NCBI GenBank assembly: GCA_003050645.1
Contig: PEBX01000007.1
Span: 1 to 64,000, forward strand
Direction: 5' to 3'
From: Candidatus Carbonibacillus altaicus
GTDB lineage: Bacteria; Bacillota; Bacilli; Thermicanales; DSM-22653
Length of the DNA: 64,000 nt
Positions within the stretch are counted from its first letter, which is position 1; each line of letters opens with the position of its first letter. The notes below the pieces were generated by a model. The model had not been told where the DNA came from. It made no database searches and saw nothing but the letters and a program-made list of their open reading frames with translations. This document shows, piece after piece, positions 37,754 to 47,470 of this stretch. A program made the position numbers and the translations under genes.

Positions 37754-39853
37754 TCAAACATTCGCTACGGTGATCTCACGGTTGATCGGTCGTTCAATGA
37801 GACCCAGCGCATAGGCCAAGATTTCCACAACGTCATAGGTCAGCGCTTCGCTTTCTTTCATTTTGACGCCATCTTCCATCATCGTCAAGCAGTACGGGCA
37901 GGCGCTGGCGATCACCTCTGCTCCAGTGGAGAGCGCCTGTTCAGTGCGTACGAGATTGACGCGGATGCCTTGTTTTTCTTCCATCCACATGAGTCCCCCG
38001 CCAGCCCCACAACACATCGCATTTTCCCGGCTGCGCCCGCTGATCTCGATTAGCCTAACCCCCGGAATGACGCGCAAGATCGCCCGAGGTGCGTCAAAAA
38101 TATTATTGTAACGGCCGAGGTAACACGAATCGTGGTACGTGATCACGGTCTCTACAGGACGCGTCGGAGTGATCTTCCCTTCTTCCAGCAGTTTTTGCAA
38201 AAAGACGGTATGGTGCACGACTTCGCCCTCAAAACCGAATTCGGGATATTCGTTTTTAAACGTATTATACGCATGCGGATCAAAGGTCAAGATTTTCGTC
38301 ACGCCATATTTTTTAAATGTGGCGATGTTTTCCTCGGCGAGCTGCTGGAATAAAAACTCGTTCCCCAGCCGGCGAGCGGTATCCCCCGTATTTTTTTCTT
38401 CGTTCCCCAGAATCGCAAAATTTACGCCTGCGGCATGAAGGATTTTGACGAGCGCCTCACTAATTTTCGTGCTGCGCTGATCGTAGGAACCCATCGAACC
38501 GACCCAAAGCAGCCATTCAAAGTTCGGGTTCTCTTTAACCGTCGGTACTTTTTCCGAGCCGATCTCGCCGCGCCACTTATCGCGTTCATTTTTACTGAGA
38601 CCCCAGGGGTTCCCCTGCCGTTCGATGTTCTGAAACGTTCGCGACACTTCTGCCGGCATGTTACCTTCCGTGAGGACAAGATAACGGCGCAAATCGATAA
38701 TTTTATCGACGTGTTCGTTCATCACCGGGCACTGATCTTCACAGTTCCGGCACGTCGTACAGGCCCATAGCTCTTCTTCCGTAATCACATCGCCGGCCAA
38801 GGTGAGCGCATCGAGGTGCTCTAGGGCCGCTTGCCCTTCGCGGGCGGTGCGGTTTCCGAGCGTGTCATGGAACAGCGCATCGGGCATCCAGGGAGTGCGG
38901 GACGTGATCGCTGCCCCTTTTAAGGTCAGATGATCGCGGAGCTTCGTAATGAGGTGCATCGGTGAGAGCGTTTTTCCAGTGGTAGACGCCGGACAGACGC
39001 TCGTACAGCGTCCGCACTCGACACACGCATACAGATCGAGCAGTTGTTTTTGGGTAAACTGTTCGATTTTCTGGACACCGTAGACTTCCTGTGTCTCATC
39101 GCTAAAGTCAATCGTTTGAAGCTTCCCCGGCGGATCAAGCCGTTTGAAAAAGACGTTCAATGGTGCAGCGATGAGATGGGCGTGTTTGCCCTGCGGGATG
39201 TAGACGAGAAAAACAAGGAGGTCTAAAAGATGAATCCACCAGACGATATAATACAGGACGGTCGCCGTCTGCGAAGACATCCCCCCGAACAGAGCGGCGA
39301 GCGCACTGGAGATCGGTCGGTACGGCGTCGCCTCCTGCCCAGTCGCGACCATCTCCAGCCCACCGGAGATCATCACCGTGACCAAAATAATGCCTAAAAA
39401 AATGTAGACAAGTCCGGCTTTGAGCGACTGTTCCAGGCGTTTGAGCCGTTCGATATAGCGCCGGTAAATACCAAAAAGAAGCGCCACGAGCACAATGGCG
39501 ACGGTCACTTCTTCAATCCACAAAAACACGTCGTAAAACGGAACCGGCAGGTGCGTACCGGGTATGAGCCCTTTTAAAAATAAGTCGAGCGCACCAAATT
39601 GAATGATGATAAATCCGTAAAAATACGCAACGTGTATCGTCCCACTTTTTTTATCTTTGAGAAGCTTTTTTTGCCCGAAGACATTTATCCACACGTTTTT
39701 TAAACGTTCGTTCAGTGCTCGCGGCGCCTGAACCGATTGCCCCAACCGGATAAACATATAGCGACTTTTCACCAGATGTAAAAATACATAGACCGCATAC
39801 CCAGTAACGACCAGAAATGCCAAAAAGTTCAGTCCGATCAGCCACGGTGACAC
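37754..39853 (-). CDS. fadF: Membrane-bound iron-sulfur oxidoreductase (FadF type)
   Basis: A 699-residue protein. The N-terminal third has about six membrane helices of the NarI/haem-b type. Then come two [4Fe-4S] ferredoxin motifs (CVECGRCTSVCP and CTTCRNCEDQCP) and an HdrD-like domain with two CCG-type motifs (TYHDSCYLGRYN and ENAMCCGAGGG). Homologues next to acyl-CoA dehydrogenases (B. subtilis YwjF/FadF) probably carry electrons from ETF to quinone. The start is GTG at 39851-39853 after AAGGAGGGGTTCTGC. Confidence 0.92.
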   Translation of the reverse strand: MSPWLIGLNFLAFLVVTGYAVYVFLHLVKSRYMFIRLGQSVQAPRALNERLKNVWINVFGQKKLLKDKKSGTIHVAYFYGFIIIQFGALDLFLKGLIPGTHLPVPFYDVFLWIEEVTVAIVLVALLFGIYRRYIERLKRLEQSLKAGLVYIFLGIILVTVMISGGLEMVATGQEATPYRPISSALAALFGGMSSQTATVLYYIVWWIHLLDLLVFLVYIPQGKHAHLIAAPLNVFFKRLDPPGKLQTIDFSDETQEVYGVQKIEQFTQKQLLDLYACVECGRCTSVCPASTTGKTLSPMHLITKLRDHLTLKGAAITSRTPWMPDALFHDTLGNRTAREGQAALEHLDALTLAGDVITEEELWACTTCRNCEDQCPVMNEHVDKIIDLRRYLVLTEGNMPAEVSRTFQNIERQGNPWGLSKNERDKWRGEIGSEKVPTVKENPNFEWLLWVGSMGSYDQRSTKISEALVKILHAAGVNFAILGNEEKNTGDTARRLGNEFLFQQLAEENIATFKKYGVTKILTFDPHAYNTFKNEYPEFGFEGEVVHHTVFLQKLLEEGKITPTRPVETVITYHDSCYLGRYNNIFDAPRAILRVIPGVRLIEISGRSRENAMCCGAGGGLMWMEEKQGIRVNLVRTEQALSTGAEVIASACPYCLTMMEDGVKMKESEALTYDVVEILAYALGLIERPINREITVANV

Positions 39854-39877
39854 GCAGAACCCCTCCTTATTCTTAAA

Positions 39878-39895
39878 TGAATGAGCATTCGCTCA
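39878..39895. promoter_or_regulatory. FadR-type operator upstream of fadF
   Basis: TGAATGAGCATTCGCTCA agrees with the B. subtilis FadR consensus TGAATGANTATTCATTCA at all but three specified positions. It lies between the fadF promoter (minus-strand TACAAT at 39910-39915) and the ribosome site, a place suited to repression. The regulator gene is the last of the same cluster. Confidence 0.72.
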
Positions 39896-39950
39896 GTCGA
39901 GTTGTCCTTATTGTATCACAAACACGGCTTTGTGAAAATGTATTTATTAC

Positions 39951-39984
39951 TAAAAAAACGGGTCGCTTCTGCGCCCGTTTTTTT
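39951..39984 (-). terminator. Bidirectional terminator after speB
   Basis: AAAAAAACGGG (39952-) and CCCGTTTTTTT (to 39984) flank a short loop (TCGCTTCTGCG). The stem has T runs on both strands. It ends speB transcription and insulates the fadF promoter. Confidence 0.9.
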
Positions 39985-40050
39985 GCAAGTAGATTTTCCT
40001 CGACCGAGGTCTGACCGATGGTACGATCTTTAAGCCGGCCGAATACCTCC

Positions 40051-40923
40051 CTATCGGGCAAAGCCGAGGAGCATCTCCCGCACGATTTTAGCGGCAAGGA
40101 CCGATGTACGCCCGCTCGGATCATACGCCGGTAACACTTCAACGAGATCGGCACTGACGACCTTAACGCCGTGACTAGCAAGCCAATAAAGCGAGCGAAA
40201 CAGCTCATGTGTTGTAATGCCGTCCGGTTCCGGGGTCCCCGTACCTGGTGCATAGGCAGGGTCGAGCACATCGATATCGAGCGTGAGGTAGACCGGACGC
40301 CCCTCAATCAAGTTTAAGACTTCCGGAAGCTTTCCGTACACTTCATACGGTGCGCCATAGAGACGCTCACCGTATAGGGCAAACTCTTCTTTTGTGCCAG
40401 AGCGAATACCGAGGGAAAACACGCGACCTTTTCCCAATAACGCTGTGGCGTGATAGATCACCGTCGCATGCGAAAGGCTTTCATCCTGATAGGACGTGCG
40501 CAGGTCGGTATGGGCATCGAGGTGCACAAGGACGAGATCGGGATAGACTTTATGCGCAGCCTGAATGAGCGGGAGACTTACCAAATGTTCTCCGCCTAAG
40601 GTCAAAAGAAACCGACCTGCGGAAAGGTGTGGATACGCCGCCGCATAAATTGTCTCCAAACTTTTAGGCACGTTCCCTAAGGGTAAGATCACATCGCCTT
40701 GATCGATAAGCGCGACATCTTCCAGATCGCGATCCAAGCGTGGACTGTACGTCTCCAAAACATAAGAAGCTTCGCGAATGGCGTGCGGCGCAAAACGACT
40801 ACCAGGGCGAAAAGACACAGTCGTATCGAGCGGGGCGCCGAGGAGCACGGCGCGCGGAGAAGGGTAACTTTCCGGTGATTTGCTGGCAATGAACAAACCG
40901 CGCGTCTCAAATTGTAGTTCCAT
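40051..40923 (-). CDS. speB: Agmatinase
   Basis: Mn-dependent ureohydrolase making putrescine from agmatine. The 290-residue protein has all metal motifs: [20 protein letters not shown], and [23 protein letters not shown]. The ATG at 40921-40923 follows GGAAGGTG and overlaps the end of speE; nine upstream codons have no similarity. speE-speB is a polyamine operon conserved in Bacillus. Confidence 0.97.
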   Translation of the reverse strand: MELQFETRGLFIASKSPESYPSPRAVLLGAPLDTTVSFRPGSRFAPHAIREASYVLETYSPRLDRDLEDVALIDQGDVILPLGNVPKSLETIYAAAYPHLSAGRFLLTLGGEHLVSLPLIQAAHKVYPDLVLVHLDAHTDLRTSYQDESLSHATVIYHATALLGKGRVFSLGIRSGTKEEFALYGERLYGAPYEVYGKLPEVLNLIEGRPVYLTLDIDVLDPAYAPGTGTPEPDGITTHELFRSLYWLASHGVKVVSADLVEVLPAYDPSGRTSVLAAKIVREMLLGFAR

Positions 40924-41785
40924 TTTCCAAAACACCTTCCACCAGCGCACTCACAAATCGCGGCAAAACAAAAGCTGCCTCCTGCAAGGCGGGGTGATAA
41001 TAGCGCAATTCTTTTAAAAACGGCGCTCTATCGACCCGATGGGGTGCAATGGTGCGCGGATCGTAAACTTTAGAGCCGATGGTAAATGTCCAAAGCCCGC
41101 TCGGATACGTCGGGATATTGGCCGTATACAGAAAGGCACGCGGAAAGACCTGGGCGATATCTCGACTGACGCGGCGAATGAGGTCGCCTTTAAACCAGGG
41201 ATTGTCCGTTTGCGCAACAAACAGCCCGTCTTCGCTCAAAGCGTCAAAGATCGCCTGATAAAAACCGCGCTCAAATAATTTTTCTGCCGGTCCGACCGGT
41301 TCTGTGGAATCGACGATAATCACGTCGTAGGAAACTCGTCTCGTCTCCGCGATGTCCGATAAATAACGAAACCCATCGAGGATATGCACCTCGGCGCGAG
41401 GATGCGTAAAGGCGCTCGAAAGTTGCGGCAGATACGCCTTACTCACTTCTACAACAGCGCTATCGATCTCCACCATAACCGCCCGCTCCACGACCGAATG
41501 GCGCAGCACTTCGCGGAGAACACCTCCATCCCCGCCACCTATAATGAGCACCCGGCGCGGATTGGGATGAGCAAACAGCGGAATATGGCTGATCATCTCA
41601 TGGTAGACAAACTCATCCCGTACGGTTGTCATGACCATGCCATCGAGTACGAGCATCGGTCCAAACGTCTCTGTCTCTACCATGTCCAGTACCTGATACG
41701 GTGTCTGTTCATGATAAAGCGTCTTTTTGATTTTCGCCGTGATTCCAAATCCGGCCGTCTGTTCTTCGGTAAACCACAGGTGCAC
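40907..41785 (-). CDS. speE: Spermidine synthase
   Basis: Transfers aminopropyl from decarboxylated SAM to putrescine. The 292-residue protein has [28 protein letters not shown], the SAM-type loop [16 protein letters not shown] and [15 protein letters not shown]. The best start is GTG at 41783-41785, after GAGGTGATGAGG. It aligns with the usual SpeE N-terminus (x-x-LWFTE). An ATG two codons upstream overlaps the ribosome site. Confidence 0.96.
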   Translation of the reverse strand: MHLWFTEEQTAGFGITAKIKKTLYHEQTPYQVLDMVETETFGPMLVLDGMVMTTVRDEFVYHEMISHIPLFAHPNPRRVLIIGGGDGGVLREVLRHSVVERAVMVEIDSAVVEVSKAYLPQLSSAFTHPRAEVHILDGFRYLSDIAETRRVSYDVIIVDSTEPVGPAEKLFERGFYQAIFDALSEDGLFVAQTDNPWFKGDLIRRVSRDIAQVFPRAFLYTANIPTYPSGLWTFTIGSKVYDPRTIAPHRVDRAPFLKELRYYHPALQEAAFVLPRFVSALVEGVLENGTTI

Positions 41786-41819
41786 CCTCATCACCTCTTT
41801 CTCATACAAAAATCAGTTG

Positions 41820-41834
41820 GCAAGAGATTCTTGC
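41820..41834 (-). promoter_or_regulatory. Hairpin at the predicted 5' end of the speE mRNA
   Basis: GCAAGA-GAT-TCTTGC, a perfect 6-bp stem with a 3-base loop. It begins at about the predicted transcription start of the speE promoter, so it would cap the mRNA 5' end or serve as an operator. Confidence 0.5.
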
Positions 41835-41840
41835 TACCTG

Positions 41841-41868
41841 ATTATACCGCTTCTTTCCCATCTTGCAA
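41841..41868 (-). promoter_or_regulatory. Sigma-A promoter of speE-speB
   Basis: Minus-strand TTGCAA (41863-41868), 16-bp spacer, TATAAT (41841-41846), about 56 bp upstream of the speE start. Confidence 0.78.
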
Positions 41869-42030
41869 GAACGGGTGGACCCTTATCGAGGAAGACTTGT
41901 ACGAACCATAACAACCTACGCCGCGCCGCTTGTTAAAACATCCGCTACGAGTAATGTGGACGCACGTTTTGGCGGTCGTACGTTTAAGGAGAGGGGAATT
42001 TTTCCATACTGAGAAGGAGGGGTGAGTATC

Positions 42031-44088
42031 ATGCTGCGAACGGGTCGGCACATGTTCATCCGTAGTGTCCTTCGGCTTTTTTCGATCGCGCTGGCGTCCT
42101 TTTTAAGCATAACAATTTTTTTTGTGCTGATGATCGTTTTTTTATATATCAATACGGGACCGCTTCCCGACCTTCAGACGAGCCATCCCCCCGTCTTGTA
42201 CGATCGCAACGGGCAATCGTTTACGACGGCGGACCAAGGACATCCGTCCCAGCTCAAAAACATCTCTCCGTACCTGATCCAGGCCACGATTGCCGTTGAA
42301 GATCGCCGTTTTTACGACCACCCGGGCTTTGATCCAAGGCGTATCCTCGCCTCTCTCTGGACAGATCTCAAGGCCCGGCGCTTTGTCGAAGGCGCCAGTA
42401 CGATCACCCAGCAACTGGCCCGAAACCTGTATCTCTCGCATGAACGGACGCTTACGCGTAAAGTGCTGGAACTCGTCTATGCTTTAAAACTGGAAGCGAC
42501 CTATTCCAAAGACGAACTTTTGGAACGTTATTTGAACACGATCTACTACGGCGCTGGTGCCTACGGCATCGAGCAAGCAGCCCAGCGTTATTTTAATAAA
42601 CCCGCAAGCGATCTTAACTTAGCAGAAGCAGCACTCCTTGCCGGCATCCCCCAAAGTCCTTCTCGCATCAACCCTCTGGTCGATCTGGAAAAAGCGCGCG
42701 CCCGGCAAAAAGTCGTTCTGGAAGCGATGATAAATGCGGGGATGATTACCCGTGAAAAAGCTCAGGACGCTTTGAAATCCCCGCTTTCGATCGTGTCCCG
42801 CGCCCGTAAGAGCAGTTCATTGGCTCCTTATTTTCGCGATGCTGTATTAGAAGAAGTCCAATCGATCCTGCATCTTACCCCGGAAGAGCTTCAATCCGGT
42901 GGTTACCGCATTACCACCACCCTCGATCAGACGATGCAAAAAGCAGCAGAAGACGCTGTGAAACGTTTTCTGCCACCGGAAAGTGAACTGGAAGTCGCCC
43001 TCATAGCGATCGATCCCCAGGACGGGGGGGTACGCGCGCTCATCGGCGGACGCGATTACGAAAAAAGTCCTTTTAACCGTGCCCTCAAAGCCAGAAGGCA
43101 GCCGGGTTCAGCATTTAAACCGATCGTCTATCTCACGGCTTTAGAAGACGGTATGACACCGCTCACAGAGATCGAATCTAGACCGACCGTATTTACTTAT
43201 GACGGGGGGAGAACGTACGAGCCCAAAAACTATCACGAACGGTATGCAGAGCGCTATATCACGATGTACGAAGCGATCCAGCGCTCCGACAACATTTATG
43301 CGGTAACGACGCTCATGCATGTCGGTGCGGAGCGCGTCGCGCGCCGCGCCCAGGCGCTCGGTATCCGCGAACCACTTGAAAAAGTTCCAGCGCTCGCCCT
43401 CGGCGCAAGCGGAGTGAGCCCGGCATCACTGGCGCAGGTGTACGCCACCTTGGCCGCGTACGGTGAAAAACATCCGCTGCACTTGGTCGAGCGTATCGAA
43501 GATGAAAACGGTCGAACACTGTACACCTTTTCCGAACGAGGGAAACGTGTTGCCGATCCTGCACATGTTTTCGTCCTCACACGACTCCTGCAGGGCGTGT
43601 TTGAACCGTCCCCTTCCCCCGGTGAACCGAACGGCACCGCCTTTGCCATCGCCAAAGACATCCATCGCCCGATCGCCGGAAAAACAGGGTCAACCCCGAC
43701 AGATGGCTGGATGGCCGGCTATACACCAGATCTTGCAGCAGTCGTATGGGTCGGTTATGACGATATGCGACCAATCGATGAACGGGATACCTCTGAATCA
43801 TCCCGGTCTAAACATATTTTTGCATCTTTTATTGAAAATGCTTTAAACGATAAACCCCCCAAGCTCTTTTCAATTCCTGATGGTGTAGAGATGGCTTATA
43901 TCCCATTGGGAACAGATACAAAAAAAGGTGAAATACACTGTGGAGATGGAACGCTTTTGTTTTTTATAGAAGGAACTGCGCCGCACACCGCCTGCGCTCA
44001 AAACACGCCGCTCGTAAAAGCTAAAGAGCCGACCGTAGAAGCCACCCATGCATCGTGGTGGGATGTCTTAAGCCAGCTCTTTCGCTAA
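42031..44088 (+). CDS. pbpG: Class A penicillin-binding protein (PbpG type)
   Basis: Bifunctional peptidoglycan synthase, 685 residues. N-terminal membrane anchor (about 12-41); glycosyltransferase domain with catalytic Glu90 in VEDRRFYDHPG and ITQQLARNLYL; transpeptidase with Ser360 in SAFK, SDN 419-421 and KTG 551-553. The C-terminal ~70 residues are AT-richer in codon use and poorly conserved. Divergent from speE, the same arrangement as pbpG in B. subtilis, where it acts in spore wall synthesis. GAAGGAGG lies 10 bases before the ATG; a GTG three codons earlier is too close. Confidence 0.95.
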   Translation: MLRTGRHMFIRSVLRLFSIALASFLSITIFFVLMIVFLYINTGPLPDLQTSHPPVLYDRNGQSFTTADQGHPSQLKNISPYLIQATIAVEDRRFYDHPGFDPRRILASLWTDLKARRFVEGASTITQQLARNLYLSHERTLTRKVLELVYALKLEATYSKDELLERYLNTIYYGAGAYGIEQAAQRYFNKPASDLNLAEAALLAGIPQSPSRINPLVDLEKARARQKVVLEAMINAGMITREKAQDALKSPLSIVSRARKSSSLAPYFRDAVLEEVQSILHLTPEELQSGGYRITTTLDQTMQKAAEDAVKRFLPPESELEVALIAIDPQDGGVRALIGGRDYEKSPFNRALKARRQPGSAFKPIVYLTALEDGMTPLTEIESRPTVFTYDGGRTYEPKNYHERYAERYITMYEAIQRSDNIYAVTTLMHVGAERVARRAQALGIREPLEKVPALALGASGVSPASLAQVYATLAAYGEKHPLHLVERIEDENGRTLYTFSERGKRVADPAHVFVLTRLLQGVFEPSPSPGEPNGTAFAIAKDIHRPIAGKTGSTPTDGWMAGYTPDLAAVVWVGYDDMRPIDERDTSESSRSKHIFASFIENALNDKPPKLFSIPDGVEMAYIPLGTDTKKGEIHCGDGTLLFFIEGTAPHTACAQNTPLVKAKEPTVEATHASWWDVLSQLFR

Positions 44089-44129
44089 ATCTGCGCCTTC
44101 AAATCATTTTCCCAATACCATCTAAACGA

Positions 44130-45083
44130 TTAAATTGAACGTGACGGATCGTGCAAGACGAGCCAGGCTGCGCCAATCATCCCAGCGTCATTTCCGAGCT
44201 GTGCTCGTTCCAATGTCACATCTTTCAGTGCTGTATCCAGCGTATAACGCGGAAATGCTTCGCGTAGCGGTGCAAATAGAAGTTCACCGGCGTAAGCAAG
44301 CCCGCCTCCGATCAAAACTTTTTCGGGATTAAGCGTATTGACAAGCCCCCCCAGCGCAAAAGCGAGCCAATCCGCCACATAGACAAACATGTCGCGTGCC
44401 AGCACATCCCCGGCTTCCGCCGCAACGCTGATATCCATCGGCGTGAGCTCCCCGTTTTGTGCCAGGATTTGCTCAAGCGCGGACGCTTTCCCACTTTTTA
44501 ACGCTTCCTTCGTATGACGAACGAGCGCCGTGGCCGATGCTTCTGTCTCCAGACAACCGATCCGGCCACAACCGCAGCGCACGCCGGATTTGTTCACCGG
44601 AATATGACCGATTTCACCGGCAACACCACCTGCACCGCGTACAAGACGCCCTTCGGCGAGCACCGCACCGCCGACGCCGGTTCCCAGCGTCAGCATCAGG
44701 GCGTGCTTTACCCCTTGCAGCGCTCCCACCCAACGTTCGCCTAAGAGTGCTGCGTTGGCATCATTTTCAATCACCCACCGCGCAGGATAAGCGTCTTGTA
44801 ATGCGGTGAGGAGCGGGAAGGCCCGCCAGTTAAGATTAGGTGCGAGGCGGACGGTGCCTTTGTCTACCTCGACGAGCCCTGGCACACCGATTCCGATGCC
44901 CTCGATCGGGAGATCTTTCATCCCTAAACGCTGGATGCCTTCAACGATTTTCTGGATAATCGCTGGAGACCCTTCATCGACCGGTGTCGGCGTCTGATGC
45001 CGTTCGACAATCTCCCCTTTTTCACTGACCAAGCCAAATTTAATCGCCGTTCCACCTAAATCCACCCCAAGCGCATACCGCAT
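44130..45083 (-). CDS. glcK: Glucokinase, ROK family
   Basis: Phosphorylates glucose with ATP. The 317-residue protein has the phosphate loop GVDLGGTAIKFGL, catalytic Asp108 (ENDANAA), GEIGH (157-161) and the ROK zinc motif with His160, Cys170, Cys172 and Cys177 (CGCGRIGCLE). There is no N-terminal DNA-binding domain, so it is an enzyme rather than a NagC/XylR repressor. The ATG at 45081-45083 follows GGGGAGGCTATAGC. Confidence 0.94.
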   Translation of the reverse strand: MRYALGVDLGGTAIKFGLVSEKGEIVERHQTPTPVDEGSPAIIQKIVEGIQRLGMKDLPIEGIGIGVPGLVEVDKGTVRLAPNLNWRAFPLLTALQDAYPARWVIENDANAALLGERWVGALQGVKHALMLTLGTGVGGAVLAEGRLVRGAGGVAGEIGHIPVNKSGVRCGCGRIGCLETEASATALVRHTKEALKSGKASALEQILAQNGELTPMDISVAAEAGDVLARDMFVYVADWLAFALGGLVNTLNPEKVLIGGGLAYAGELLFAPLREAFPRYTLDTALKDVTLERAQLGNDAGMIGAAWLVLHDPSRSI

Positions 45084-45175
45084 GCTATAGCCTCCCCGAA
45101 CAAACATCGACCGATGACGATCCTTACTTCCTAGAGTCGAACACCCACGACCAGCCTAGGCCCGCATGCCGTAAT

Positions 45176-45811
45176 CTAAGCAAGCTCGGGATAACGGGCT
45201 AACAGTCGATCGCGCACGAGCGCAAACAGCGCATCCGGTGACAAAGATGCATCGACGATGACAAACCGTTTGGGCTCGCTTAAGGCCAACGTACGATACG
45301 CAGCACGTATTTGTTCGTGAAAATGAAACGCTTCACGATCAAAACGATTTTTCACCCGTTCTGGTAAAGCTTTTAAGCGGGATAGCGCGAGCTCTGGAGC
45401 CAGGTCAAGCAAAATTGTCGTCCCTGGCCAAAGATCGCCTACGGCCAGACGATTGATCGCCTCTACGGTCTCCAACCCGGCACCCCGTACCATACCCTGA
45501 TACACCAGAGAGGAGTCTATGTAGCGATCGACGAGCACCCAAAACCCGTTCGCGAGGGCCGGTTGAATCGTTTCCACGACGTGCTGCCTGCGCGCCGCAG
45601 CATACATAAACGCTTCCGCCAGTGGGTCCAGGCCGTGCATGGCATCATCGAGAATGACCTGTCGCAACCGTTCGGCCAGCACGGAACCACCGGGTTCACG
45701 CGTATTTAAAACGTTATGGCCGCAATTTTTAAGCCATGCTGTGAGACGTGCGACCAGTTCACTCTTCCCCGATCCCTCAACCCCTTCAAATGCAATCAGC
45801 TTTTTTTGCAT
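45176..45811 (-). CDS. tmk: Thymidylate kinase
   Basis: Phosphorylates dTMP to dTDP. The 211-residue protein has the P-loop FEGVEGSGKSE, the DR[YHF] motif DRYIDSSLVYQG and an arginine-rich lid region. The ATG at 45809-45811 follows GGGGTGAAAAG; 18 upstream codons have no similarity. It is isolated from the holB-yaaT neighbourhood typical of Bacillus tmk. A minus-strand TATAAT with TGT before it lies near 45900. Confidence 0.95.
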   Translation of the reverse strand: MQKKLIAFEGVEGSGKSELVARLTAWLKNCGHNVLNTREPGGSVLAERLRQVILDDAMHGLDPLAEAFMYAAARRQHVVETIQPALANGFWVLVDRYIDSSLVYQGMVRGAGLETVEAINRLAVGDLWPGTTILLDLAPELALSRLKALPERVKNRFDREAFHFHEQIRAAYRTLALSEPKRFVIVDASLSPDALFALVRDRLLARYPELA

Positions 45812-45978
45812 CTTTTCACCCCACTCTGGCTGCGCGTGAACACTCGCTCCATTCGAACCATCCAAGCATAGAAGTTGCGCCCCATTGACCTTTTTGCTTA
45901 TTATAACATGAGAAGTCCATACTCGCTAACACGACTTGAAAATACGAAGTATATGATTGAGAGACGGAGAGACATGCC

Positions 45979-47406
45979 ATGAACGATCACATCATACATA
46001 CGCACCCGTCGTTTCCTTCCTGGATCGATATCAAGCGTGTTCCTTATCGGGACGAATGGGAACGCTTTTTTATCCATCGTCGTCCGGCGGAGCGCGTACG
46101 CCGTGACATCCTTCCGCTCTGGCAACATGTTCGGGCCAAGGCGCAAAGCGAAGGCTTTGCTTTCAAATGGACCTATCGCCTGCCGGAAAAGACGTATTGG
46201 TCGTATTTATCAACGTTTGCAGAACTCAGCGGGGATCTGAAACGGCTGATAGGAAACAACCCCGCACTTCTTTTATTATGTGATGAAGAAGGAACAGTGC
46301 TCGATCTGTACCCGTCAAACCATCCTCTTTTATATCCGCCGTTTGGCTTTAAATCGGCCCTGCATCTGTCCGATGCCGACTTTCCACCGACGGCGCTAAA
46401 CCTTGCCCTCCGTCACCGGCACATGAGCTGGATGGTGGGCGCAGAACACCCGTACCCTTTATTTCATACGCTTACATCCCTGGCCTGGCCCTTACCGGTG
46501 CTGGGCGCCTCTGATAAACTTTATCTCGTCCTCCTTGAGATCGGTTTTCCGGCGCTCGACGCTCTCCTGCAACTCGGAGGGGAAGTGCACCAGTTTTTGC
46601 TCGAGCGAAAGCGTACCCCCGCGACGTTCTATGACCGACCCGCTGCGCCTCTTGCCAAACCGCCTGTGCCCTTTATCAACATGCCAAAACAGACTGATTC
46701 TGAAAAAAAGGAAACCGCAACAAGCGCGAAGACTATCCATGTCGATCAACAAACGGACAGTGAATTGTCCGAGGATATTGTCGAAATCGTCCATGAGCTA
46801 CGTAACCCGCTCACCGCTTTACGAGGTTACCTGGCCTGGCAACGCGAACATCTCTCTACGGCATCCGATGATAAAAAAAGGAACCCAAACAGCGGTCCGA
46901 CTCAAGAAGACGCGCTCATCATAACCATGCTCGAAGAGTTGAAAGCGGTCACGCACCTGCTCGATCGTCTCCTCTGGCGTTATCATACGGAAGCTCCGTG
47001 GCCGATCGTCACGTCTTTCAGCAAATTTATCGACGGTTGGTTTAAGGAAAGGCATGGAGCGTGGCACAGACGCGTCGTTCCCCGTATCATCCTCCCGGCA
47101 CCGGCCGTATCTGCATCCGGAGACCTAGTCGATCTCGCCAAGTTTGACCCCAAACAAATCGGACTCGCTCTGGCGCTCATTATGTCACTTTACGATCCTT
47201 CTAAACTCCTGACTCCCGTCGTGTGGATCAGTGAGAAATACACCCATCTCTTGCTTAAATTTTTAACATGGTCATCGCTGCAAGATCGAAAAAAAGCGCA
47301 GGACTGGGAAAGCGCCCGGCGCATCGTTACAGTCAATCGCGGCAGGCTCAGGCGTTTTGAAAAGACCCAGCTCATCACCCTCACGCTGCCGCGACATCTC
47401 GGTTAA
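45979..47406 (+). CDS. Histidine-kinase-like protein with degenerate ATPase domain
   Basis: A 475-residue soluble protein. Residues about 90-210 look like a GAF/PAS-type sensor (ALLLLCDEEGTVLDLYPS). A low-complexity linker (230-262) leads to a HisKA helix pair with the phospho-accepting histidine, His272, in VHELRNPLTALRGYL. The last 130 residues have the spacing of an HATPase domain but lack the asparagine N-box, the DxGxG box and the second glycine loop. So it probably does not bind ATP. It could be a Spo0B-like phosphotransferase, a scaffold, or a decayed kinase. No response regulator is adjacent; spo0F is 15 kb away. Confidence 0.8.
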   Translation: MNDHIIHTHPSFPSWIDIKRVPYRDEWERFFIHRRPAERVRRDILPLWQHVRAKAQSEGFAFKWTYRLPEKTYWSYLSTFAELSGDLKRLIGNNPALLLLCDEEGTVLDLYPSNHPLLYPPFGFKSALHLSDADFPPTALNLALRHRHMSWMVGAEHPYPLFHTLTSLAWPLPVLGASDKLYLVLLEIGFPALDALLQLGGEVHQFLLERKRTPATFYDRPAAPLAKPPVPFINMPKQTDSEKKETATSAKTIHVDQQTDSELSEDIVEIVHELRNPLTALRGYLAWQREHLSTASDDKKRNPNSGPTQEDALIITMLEELKAVTHLLDRLLWRYHTEAPWPIVTSFSKFIDGWFKERHGAWHRRVVPRIILPAPAVSASGDLVDLAKFDPKQIGLALALIMSLYDPSKLLTPVVWISEKYTHLLLKFLTWSSLQDRKKAQDWESARRIVTVNRGRLRRFEKTQLITLTLPRHLG

Positions 47407-47470
47407 TTGTGTTATTTTTTAAAGATGACGCTTTTCCTAAGCGGGTGGTACCGCACCGTGGCAAGGGGTT

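Noticed and set aside
47441-47456. GGGTGGTACCGC, identical to the core of a T-box riboswitch, on the plus strand after the pseudokinase gene.
   Set aside because: No stem I features upstream, no terminator T-run and no plus-strand gene downstream; the next gene is convergent. Probably chance, or a remote relic.
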